Positions 12,501 through 24,500 of a DNA stretch of 64,000 nucleotides are shown piece by piece; the first letter of the stretch is position 1; each line of letters begins with the position of its first letter. The DNA lies in contig JBAIAC010000035.1 of NCBI GenBank assembly GCA_037349315.1, positions 12,414,501 through 12,478,500 on the forward strand, given 5' to 3'. This DNA comes from Chelydra serpentina. Taxonomy: Eukaryota; Chordata; Testudines; Chelydridae. The position numbers were made by a program, and so were the translations under genes. The notes under the pieces are model-generated. The model was given only the letters and a program-made list of their open reading frames with translations, was not told the origin of the DNA and made no database searches.

Positions 12501-15500
12501 CAAAGTGAATATATATTCACTTTGCCTGATAATACCTGTCATTTTGAGATTGCAGCTTTGTATCAGCCTTTGCAGCTTCCATCATTGCCCAGCGGAATTC
12601 TCACTTATCTGTGGGAACTCTTCTTATTTTAAGCCTCCATGGGTAAACAGCACAGTAGAAATGCTTACCATCTCAATGGCTGGTTGTTTGGATGGCAGCA
12701 CTTCTGCTGTCAACTCATGTGATTTAGTTGAAATGCGTTCTGCAGGAGATACAAGCTGATGGCATGAAGACGTCTCACTCTTTAACAGGCTGCTGAACTT
12801 TACTTTTTTTCGGCACTTCATGTTTTTAGGATTAGCAGTTTGGCTATCAAGCTATAATGAGATGAACAATTATACTCGGTCTTATAAAATGGACCCCCAT
12901 TGTCAGCATCTGAAGTGCCAGACAAAAGGATAGCACAACAATACATCAATGCTTAAGAGTCAGATCATTGCCTTACACCATACTCCTAGGTCTAGTTATT
13001 AGGCACAGTTAAACTGATCAATGTACGCAGTAGCACCTAGCCACCCAATCAGGGCTCTGGGTTCTGTTGTGCTAGACACTGCACACAAATCTAGTATTAC
13101 TTACTGCCACGGTTCCAGAGTGATCCCTCAGCATGGATTCACCAAGGGCAAGTCATGCCTGACTAACCTAATTGCCTTCTATGATGAGATAACTGGCTCT
13201 GTGGATGAGGGGAAAGCAGTGGATGTGCTATTTCTTGACTTTAGCAAAGCTTTTGATACAGTCTCCCAGTGTTCTTGCCAGCAAGTTAAAGAAGTATGGG
13301 CTGGATGAATGGACGGTAAGGTGGATAGAAAACTGGCTGGATGGTCGCGCTCAATGGGTAGTGATCAATGGCTCCATGTCTAGTTGGCAGCCGGTATCAA
13401 GTGGAGTGCCCCAAGGGTCGGTGCTGGGGCTGGTTTTGTTCAATAGCTTCATCAACAACCTGGAGGATGGTGTGGACTGCACCCTTAGCAAGTTTGCAGA
13501 TGACACTAAACTGGGAGGAGTGGTTGATACGCTGGAGGGTAGGGATAGGATACAGAGGGACCTAGACAAATTAGAGGATTGGGCCAAAAGAAATCGGATG
13601 AGGTTCAACAAGGACAAGTGCAGAGTCCTGCACTTAGGACGGAAGAATCCCATGCACTGCTACAGACTAGGGACCGAATGGCTGGGCAGCAGTTCTGCAG
13701 AAAAGGACCTAGGGGTTACAGTGGACGAAAAGCTGAATATGAGTCAACAGTGTGCCCTTGTTGCCAAGAAGGCTAACGACATTTTGGGCTGTATACGTAG
13801 GGGCATTTCCAGCAGATCGAGGGACGTGATTATTCCCCTCTATTCGGCACTGGTGGGGCCTCATTTGGAGTACTGTGTCCAGTTTTGGGCCCCACACTAC
13901 AAGAAGGATGTGGATAAATTGGAAAGAGTCCAACGGAGGGCAACAAAAATGATTAGGGGGCTGGAGCACATGATGTATGAAGAGAGGCTGAGGGAACTGG
14001 GATTGTTTAGCCTGCAGAAGAGAAGAGTGAGGGGGGATTTGATAGCTGCTTTCAGCTACTTAAAAGGGGGTTCCAAAGAGGATGGATCTAGACTGTTCTC
14101 AGTGGTAGAAGATGACAGAACAAGGAGTAATGGTCTCAAGTTGCAGAGGGGGAGGTTTAGGTTGGATATTAGGAAAAACTTTTTCACTAGTAGGGTGGTG
14201 AAGCACTGGAATGGGTTACCTAGGGAGGTGGTGGAATCTCCTTCCTTAGAGGTTTTTAAGGTCAGGCTTGACAAAGCCCTGGCTGGGATGATCTAGTTGG
14301 GGTTGGTCCTGCTTTGAGCAGGGGGTTGGACTAGATGACCTCCTGAGGTCCCTTCCAACCCTGAGATTCTATGATTCTCACTCAGTCTTTCCATGGGCAC
14401 CCCTTTGAAGTGATAGGCCTAGTGCCTACACTACTCAGAGTGGAATCCCATGACCCTTAGGTTGAGTCATCTGTTTACAATGCCCCTGTTTACCAACCAT
14501 ATTTCCTCAGCAGGTCCAACTGGGCTTGGACCCTGTTATAGACTTCCCTTTTGGAGCTGTGAACAGTAGGCAGATGCAGTGACATGGAACAGTTTCTTGA
14601 AAATCAAGCATTATTTATCCATAGGAATATAGCAATCACAGTGCAAGGGGTTAAAACAAGATATCTACATGCCTTATTGCCTTACCTAAGCTTCAGATTC
14701 CCCTCAAATTTAGGTAGGCCTACTTATCCCTACCTGCTCCCCCCTTCCTCTGGAAGCCAATTTACAGTCTCTGCAGACACTGTCTGCCTCTCAGCTTCAG
14801 GGCTGAGGCTTTTAACAGTGTCCACTTTCTTTAAGCGACAAAGGGTCCTATGGCACCTTATAGACTAACAGAGGTATAGGAGCATAAGCTTTCGTGGGTG
14901 AACACCCACTTCGTCGGATGCAAGGACGAAGTGGGTGTTCACCCACAAAAGCTTATGCTCTAATACCTCTGTTAGTCTATAAGGTGCCACAGGACACTTT
15001 GTCGCTTCTACAGATCCAGACTACCCCCTGACACTTTAAGGTTTCTTGCCTGAAAAGCCCTCACTCTGTTCCCAGATTGAGATGTTAGTCCCTCCTTTGG
15101 CACTAACAAAGAACAAAAAGGTTTTTACACCTATAATGTCAGTTAAGGCATAGTAATCAGGATGGTTTAAAGCCATTGTCTTTGGATTCTTGCAGATGTG
15201 CAAAAATCACCCAGGACCGAATTAACTCTTTGCACCCATTAACAGTCAGCAAGCTAGAACACCTAAAAGATACAGATATCCCAGGTTCTTTACACTTACC
15301 ATTACCAAAGACCTACTAAAATAATTGCCTTCAAACACATTTAGGAAACAAGGCCTCTGTCAAGATATTACACTTTGTTAGTTCTAGTGATATCTGGGTG
15401 CTCAAATTACAAGGTATATTAATCATTACAACCCTCACCTGTCTCTTTGGTCTTGCAGGTAATGAAGAAAATGTATTGATTTTTATATCCGGAGTTTTTT

Positions 15501-18500
15501 CCATTGTAGACACAATTTTACACACTTGTTTTCCTGTGATGAAAACAATTTGTTTATTGGAGAAAAGGAGCATAGATGCTCTCCATCCCTACAATTTAAA
15601 TTATCCCTTGAAAGAGAATCACAGATCATGCCACAAAATCCATATGCAGATTTTGCTTCTCTTGTTCCCTGATTTTGCTCTATTCCTGGTTCAGTCTTTG
15701 GTGGGAGAAGTTTAGAATGCTTGTCCTGCTTACCTGTCTCCCTACTGCTCCCTCTGCTGCTGCCCAGCTCTGAACACAAACCACAGAGCAAACACTGTAT
15801 AAGTCAGGAAGCAGTCTCTGATGGGGTCTGCCTGTGCTATTTTCAGCCCAAATTAGCCAGAAAATTAAGCAGGTTTTTTGACCTGTGGCCAAAACTGCAA
15901 AATTATTTGGGATTCATTCAGAATTTGAGCCATTGGGAGTCACTCATGGTATTAATAAGAGCCTTTGCCTTCAAATACCACAAAAAATAAAAATATAAAA
16001 ACAACTCACAAAATACAAGAATTAGCAGTTCTGTACCTGGTTAAATTAAACTTTTTATTTTTTATCCATAGGGCAAGGATAAGAAATGGCCTTTTTCATT
16101 TGACACTGCATGTGATTAACTGGTATACAGTGGGGGTTTGGTTTCCCATAACAGTTGACTGGGTGAAACAGTTCTCTTTACAGAAAGGGTTTTAACAAAC
16201 AGGTTCCCTTCCCCCTCCCTTCTCCTGCTCATACCAAAGCTCAGGCTTTGAGAGAGAATGGGTGAGGCACAAGCCTGGTTCTAATAGTGAGACCTGGGCT
16301 GTAAGCTTCATATGAAAGATAATGGAAGTTCCTATGGTTTTGCTTATAGATAGCAAGAGATTTGCTAGCAGCAAATATCATCAATGGCCAGTGATGGAAC
16401 ACCAGATGGGGAGGGCTCTGAGTTAGAGAATTCTTTCCCAGGTGTCTGGCTGGTGGGTCTTGCTCACATGCTCAGGGTCTAACTGACTGCATATTTGGGG
16501 TCAGGAAGAATTTTCTCCTGGGTCAGATTGGCAGAGACCCTCAGATTGGCAGAGGTCACCTTCCTCTGCAGCATGGGGCACTGGTCACTTGCAAATTTAA
16601 AGTAGTGTAAATGGTGGATTCTCTCCAATTCAAAGTCTTTAAATCATGATTTGAGGACTTCAGTAACTCAACCAGAGGTTATGAGTCTATTACAGGAGCA
16701 GATGGGTGAGGTTCTGTGGTCTGCAATGTGCAGACTGACTAGGTGATCATGATGGTCCCTTCTAATCTTAAAGTCTATTAGGTCTATTAAAAACAGAAAA
16801 TTTTACTTTTAATAGACCTTCTTAGCTTCGTTTCTGAGATTTAAGAACTATATAGTTATTTTAGATTTTTTTTAAAAGCACTTAACCTCAGTGCTACTTG
16901 TCTCTGCCAGAACTTAAATACAGTCAAAAAAATAAAAGAAAGGAACTACTTCTCACCTACCCCCTGCCAATAAGGCCAAGTCAAACCCCCTTTCCCACCA
17001 ATATTAGCTCTTATGAGCCCTTTCCTTCCAGTACACTCAGTCTTTATATTCCCTAAAATAATCCTTCCTGCATGCTGAGATCTCTCAAACTACACTGAAG
17101 TCACTGGCAGAGAAGATTAGGTGGCAAATTAATGTAAGCAGTTATCCAATTAACTGTGCTACCAAGACTTGCTGTCTTGAATAACAATGCTCCTTATTGG
17201 CTTTCTGCAAGGTAGAGGGCTAGGCTGTCACTAGGTTAGGGAGGATCTAGTAAGAAAATTCTTTGGGAACCAGCATAACTGGTAGCAGACTCCAAATAAG
17301 TTTAAAGTGGAAAAAAGAAAAATCTAATAGATGACTAATTTGCAAGTAGTACAACTATTTTAGGCCATGTTTTACCTGCTACAACTGTTGAAACACTCAT
17401 CAATTCAGACGAATCTTTATTGCATTTTGATGGTGAGTCTCTAACAAATGAAAATTCTGTTGTAAGTACCTTAAAATTTAGACAGCAAAATATTTACAGA
17501 AAACTAATTATACAGCTAGCTCTAAACTTTCCTCTTCATTTTAATCAAAAAAGCTTAGTTCAATTACATTTTTTCTAATGTAATTTTTCATACAAAACTG
17601 CTGATCAAATGATTCAACTACCTAGTTTATCAAATCAAGAAGATTAAATTATAAAATCCCTTCATACTCTTAAAGACCACAGAAAGCAAAATATTACTGA
17701 AATCAAGTACTATATAGTGAAATATATCCAGAAGACCACAGAAAATTTAAGTAGCATGTAGTGGAGCCACTTAAAATCCAAGAAGGTAGCTTGTTTTAGT
17801 AGACATTTGTCTCAACCCTGAAAACACTTACTCACCCACATATCTTAATTCATCAGTCCCACTTAAGCCAGTGGGGCTGTTCAGAGTGAAATCAAGCATG
17901 GGCACAAGTATTGCAGATCAGGACATTAATTTGTATGTACGGAACAAAATAAGGATACGTGTGCGCTTTGTAGGTTTATTATTAAAAAAAAAAGTCAAAT
18001 TCTCTGCTTTACAGATTACCTCCCAACGTACTGGTCTTGACCCTCTGATATGGCCTCTAAAACACAAGAAAGTTTAAATTTAAAGATAGCTATGAAAGGT
18101 AGAGAATATCCTACTGCATATTAATAATTATAAACATGAACATCTTGAGGTACTATTCACTATAGTGCAGAAGGGCCTTTCCAATTAATTAACTAAAGCA
18201 TAGAGACTTACAGGGTCTTTCTAGAGTGAACGCTATCTAGTTTTAAATTAAGTGAAATAAGCATTTGAAATAATTTAATATAAAAAAGGAGTTACCCAAT
18301 ATCTCTGAAAGATTTGAAAGCTGTGGCATCTTATCTATCGTCACTGCTTTGCTGGTGTCCAGGAGAGTAGAATTCTTATATTTGAGAAACTCCTCTGGAT
18401 TGGAGTTATTTCTGTCTGTACACAGAAGATACAGTTGGAAGTTGCCTTTCACTCTATAGTTAATTCCGTTACCGAATGTATAATGTAGACCTGTGATGTT

Positions 18501-21500
18501 TGTAAGATAAGTCCCTCATTTAGGGTGAAATGCACTCAAGTAGATAGAGAGCATTGTAAGAGGTCCTCTGCCAGCTGTTGCAGCCAATCTCTTCCCTACA
18601 TACCTTGTAGAAGCAAAAACCCATACTTTGTTTTTTATATAATCAGAGCTGAAATCTCTGATGCAATATAGTAGGTCAGTGTACACTGAAAATGCAACTT
18701 TTATCCAAGAATCTCAAAGCATTTAAAACATCAGGCCTAGACTGTCAAAAGGCACAATCTATAGGCCTATTCTGGCCAATGGCACTTGAACAACATGAAT
18801 TCATGCCCACAAAACAAAGGTCAGACTTTTGAACATTTAAAGCTAAGGTCTGTGGAAAGGCAGAACGAGTCTAACTGGATAGTGCATACCAAGTATGATT
18901 AGTAGTCCAACAGATTTTTTTTGCGCACCAAGGCAACATACAGTGACTAGGATATAGGGAATGGGATGCACCAGAACTAGGGGGATTTTTTAGCATGTAC
19001 ATTGTGCTCCGTGTTTAAATGTTCAGTGTCTTGATTATGCTATCCAATGCGGACACCTGTCAGAGTGGACATCCTTAAAGGAGTACATATACATAGAAAA
19101 GTAAAGTTTTGTTGCATATGATAAATGTTTTTCTATTGTATACAAGTTCAAAATATCTTTCCCTTTGATTTTTTTAAAATTCTAACTTTACCTGCTTTAG
19201 TCCCTAATTAAGTTTTTTGAACTTTAAAAGAAATCTGATTAAGTCACTGGGCTAGATCCTGACCCTATTCTAATTGCTGTGCATTTCTCAGGCTACCATA
19301 CCCCAGACACATTTTGGGAGTGGATGGGGATGTGGCCAGAGCATGCTGTGCTCAGCTATCTCCAGCTAGTACTAAAGTCCCCAAGGAACCATTTCTGCCA
19401 GCCTTTAAAACTATTTCAAATTATGCATATAGCCAGGAGTCAGCCCTAGATTGGAAGATCAAGCCCCTGTAGATCCTGCAATGAGCACAGCCTGGCTCAG
19501 TCCAGAGATCTGACCCAATGAGTGAAAGATATACTATTATATATGAATATTTGTATTTAATTATATCTATGCATCTTTCTACACTCATCATATCTTTCTA
19601 CATCAGGCTGAAAATACAATTTGAAAATTAAGTTTTACCTAAACTGTCTTCATCCCTGAATATTTCAGGTGATGGGCAACTATTCATGCTATCAGTAGAC
19701 TCTGTACTGGAATCCATGTCCAAACAGTGCAGTAGAAAGGTAGAGACACCTGTAGGCAGACTCATTCCTGTAATTTAAGAGGAAAAGATGGTTGAAATAT
19801 TGTCAATGGATCATCATGTGAGGGTATAATTCTGATCCTGCAATGAGCTAAATATCTTCAATTATTATGGGTAGTTTTAAAAAAAACACATTTTAACACA
19901 AAAAAGTGCAAACTGAAACCTGACTTTGTTTCTAGGCTTACAACATATCTTTATTCTTTAAAGAAAGTAGGTGTCAAACTCTTTTCATGCAAGATTCATC
20001 TTAAAAAATGTGACAAAGTTTGGCCTGCGAGATGCAGACAGATTTGTTTTGAATGTTAAAATCCACTAGAAATGTAGCCATAAGAATGGTAAGGTCTTTT
20101 GGTATTTGGAGAAACTCTTGATGTATACATAATCAATTCATCCATTCTCCTTCTCCAGAGAAAGAGCCTGTAGGTTAGAGTCAACTTAAAGGGGACTTTT
20201 ATACAAGCTCACACTACAGCAGATCTCCCTGTCCTTTGAATGAGATACTAAATCTACAGTAGATCCCTTCTGGCAGGGGTCTAATGGAAGTCGAAGTAGA
20301 ATCTGAATATCACATAGCACTTTTCAATAGAGTAGGGATAGCCCTGATTAACAGGCCTTCACTCAAAACTGTTCTTCTAGCCAAAGGACACAGATCTATT
20401 AGAGTAGCTAGGTAATCCTCCCAATGACATATTTTGGAGACTGGCACAGAGCTTAAACATGTTATCAATTATCCATCTAAAAACCTCTCTATATAATTAA
20501 CTCCCAGAACCTAGTTACACAAGAGACTCCATCACCTTGGGTACAGCCAGAGCTGGCGCTAGGCATAAGCAGACTAAGCAATTGCTTTGAGGGCCCCAAG
20601 CAGCTCAAGGGACGCCCCCTATTTGCTCATTATGTGTTGGGGGGAAGCAAAAGTATTCCTGCTTAGGGTCCCCAATGGGCTAGCATTGCCTCTGGGTACA
20701 GCATAATGGCTACCGGCTTAGATCATCCTGTTATATTCAGTTGGCCTTCTTCAGTACACTTAGGGCTGGTCCTCGGGGGGGGGGGGGGGGGGAGAAATCG
20801 ATCTAAGATACGCAACTTCAGCTATGTGAATAACATAGCTGAAGTCGAATATCTTAGATCAATTTCAAAAGGTATTTACCCCGGTCCACACCGCAGCAGG
20901 CAGGCTCCCCTGTCGACAGCGCTTCCTCCGCTCGCAGAGCTGGAGTTCCGGTGTTGACGGGGAGTGGCTCTGGGATCGATTTATCGCGTCTAGACGAGAC
21001 GCGATAAATCGATGCCAGAACATCGATAGCTACCCGCCAAATAGGGCGGGTAGTGTAGACGTAGCCTTAGAAACTCACCGAAAGGCATTATTCAAGTTCA
21101 AGGGTTAGAATTCTATCATGCTGTTGTCTGGGACACTTGACTACACCATAGGTATAACTGAATTGAAGATTGCAACTGGAAAGATTAGGGAAAAATTAGA
21201 CAAAATAGATGAGGGTAGACCTCTTTTCCACCTAAACCTCAGATAACTACAGCCAATCTTAAGAGGCCAAGTAATACCTATCAATAAAATGCCAAACCAT
21301 AACCATCTGGACTACATTCCTATATGCTCCTGGAAAGTTAAGAATAAAGAAAAAGAGGGCTTTTCTGAGAAGTGTCGATGATTTTATAAGAGTCCTGTTC
21401 ATAAATGAAGGTAAAATACATTAGCCACTCAGAAGCACTTTGTAACAAAAGTTGACCAAACGCATGTTGGAATCAACAGAAGTAGAAACCCAACCTGGAT

Positions 21501-24500
21501 TCAAACAGCGCGTACTTTCTGAATGTAATATCCAGTGTTGTAGCTATGTCAGACTCTGTATATTCAAGAGACAAGGTGGGTGAGGATATCATCTTTTATT
21601 GGGCCACCTTCTGTTGGTGAAAGACAAGCTTTCGAGGTCATACAGAGCTCTTCGTCAGGAGCAAGAGCAAACAGATAGAAATGTGCTAACTACTTGTGCT
21701 AATTTGTCCAATGCCTGTTCTCTCTTTCAGGTGATGTTGTAAACAAGAAGCGGGCAGCATTATCTCCTGTAAATGTAAACAAACTTGTTTGTCTTAGCAG
21801 AATAAGAAGTAGGACTGAGTGGACTTGTAGGCTCTAAAATTTTACATGGTTTTGTTTTTGAGTGCCTTTATATAACAAAAAAGTCTACATTTGTAAGTTG
21901 TGCTTTCACGATAAAGAGATTGCATTATGGTACTTGTATGAAGTGAAATGAAAAATACTATTTCTTTTATCATTTTTACAGAGCAAATATTTGTAATGAA
22001 AATATAATACAACTCTTGTACCAAAAATATTTAATACATTTCAATTTGTATTCTATTGTTTAACAATGCGATTAAAACTGCAATTAATTTTTTTTTGAGT
22101 TAATTGTGTGAGTTAACTGATTCATCAACAGCCCTACTTTCTGAATGTAGGGCAGTCTGAGCTAGTACAGGAATAACGCAGAAGTCAAATTTAAATTGTA
22201 CTGTAATAGTAATATTTATAGAACTATCCTTTAATTCCAATTTTTAAAGTTGTATGTATTCTATATATTAATAGCCTAAAATGTACTCACCTGAAGTCGT
22301 GTCACTGTTTCTCAAACTTTCTTTACTTTCAGAGTTGATATGCAGAGATTCCTAAAATTAACAATGGAAGATACAGATGAAAATAGTAACAAATCTAAAT
22401 CAAGAGATGTAATCAGATTTATTCTTATGTTATCAAGGATTCAAAATAAAAGCTTTGAGAATGATTTCCTTGCAATAAATGTGTCACTTAGGTTTACTAA
22501 CAATTAAACCTGCCAGCACCAGATAGCCAATATAGTTGTATCCTGTTTTTCATGCATAATTAGCAAAATTGCCATCTGACTTATTGTTCTGAATCTACTG
22601 TTAGTAAAAGTTGGCTTTATCCTAATTTTTTTGCTTGGATCGAACATCCATTGAAGGCCTTCTGTAATCAAGGAAAGTTCTACATAAGCAAGTAGTGCAA
22701 GGCTAGTGCAAATATATGAAGCAAGATAAACACACACACCTTCTAGTTGACTTGCTTACAAGTAAAACTGATTTGCACAAACATGATGCTGATGCTGTAA
22801 AACATACACAAGTAACTTTATGCACGTAAGTAGTCTTATAGAACTCAAGCGGACTACTCGCATCCATAAAGCTGAATGTTTGCACGATCAGGACCTAGGT
22901 ATCGAAATAATTGATGAAGGGTAAGTAAGGAACACCCAAATGTAAATTTTACAGTAACATTTGAGGATAGTCATTTTACAGACAGAAGTGATAAGACTTA
23001 GGTTATAGGATGTGTTTGAGTTTAAAAGGATTTTGTAGAAAAAGTGGGGTTTTTGCTGTAATGACATTATCTAGCTATTATGTAGTACTTCTGATTTGAG
23101 GTATTATTCCAGTTTTGCAGATGGAGAAACTGAGGCAGAATCATGACATGACTTGCCCAAGATGAGATAGCAGCTAGTTAGTATTTCTTCATGTTTATCA
23201 GTTGTACACCAGTTTTTGTTCCGGCAACCCACAGTGCAAAAAAAACCATAAAGCCAAGTTCAGCCTTAAACAAATGCATGTGACTTGCAATGACTGCTGT
23301 GAGTAATGCTTGTGTAGAGAAGGGGAGAATTAACCCCACAGCAGACAAGTACTCCACCCACCCCCCCCGCCGCCACCATCTTACCCTCCACCAAATAGTA
23401 CCAGCCAATGAAAATTAAGATTCAGTAAAGGGTGGTGGAGTAGAAAATCTTCATACCCTCAACAGCATAGTGCTTTTTTCCCTGATGTCTTCATTTTCTT
23501 CCATACCTGTAATTTTCTCATCATTTAATTGATCACTATGTTTGGAAAAAGAACACAGCAAAACTAAGCTTGCACTTGCATTACACAAGCTAAAATTTAG
23601 CTCATTCTACAATTTTTAAAATTTAAAAGTTAAATTAGAGCTCATTCTATGGAGTCCTTTAAAAAACAGCTTTTTAGATGGTGGTCAAATAGTTCAATAG
23701 ATAACTGTTAGAATTTGGTAGGCATATCTCCAACATTTATCAGACAGTATTGTAACAAACTGATAGTGGTATATTTTGAATGCGTGTTACCGCAGACCTC
23801 TGATCAGATGAACTCTTGTTTGTTTTGGTCACTTCAGAGTTCTCTTTGATTTTTGGTAAGGCTTTCACATTGGGATTTCCCTTCGCACCTACAGAAAAGT
23901 GAATATTTAAATTTAGAACTAAGACTACCATTAGCAAAACTATAAAATTTATCTATAATGGGCAGGGTCATAGAAGACAAATGACAAGTTAAAAATCTTA
24001 TTTAGAGACAGTCAATCTTTAATATGTTTGCAATACTGGGGTAAAAGTATGAATGAGGATCCTACCTTGTTATTTTTTCCCTGGTGCTTTGTTTGCTCAC
24101 ATTACTAATATGATGAGACAAATGACACCATCTGGCTTAAAGAAATACAGCAGGCTGTTCAGAGTATGACAAGTCTCACTGGGTGAGACCCTTTCACAGG
24201 AAAAGAGAATCAAAATTTTTGGAAGTGACATTTTCTGTGGGGTTTGCAAAAGTTTTGAGTCCAACTAGATTTGAATAACTAACCCATTATAAACTCTGAA
24301 TTTATAAGTCAGAAGTCTTAAGTCTTTTAACACGGATTGGTTACCAATGATAATGTTACATACATCCCTGATCCTGAAAACTTTGAAAAATCTTCATTGC
24401 TTGCATCCCAAACATTGCAGTACAATTTGACATAAATAAGTCAATTTTATCACTGAGTTAGCTTTACATTGTGGATTTTGGGGATATGGGAATTTCGGGG

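Noticed and set aside
23507..23535. Possible 29-nt minus-strand microexon (TAG acceptor, CAG|GTATGG donor)
   Set aside because: It breaks the phase between the exons at 23,791 and 22,291, which join directly in phase 0.
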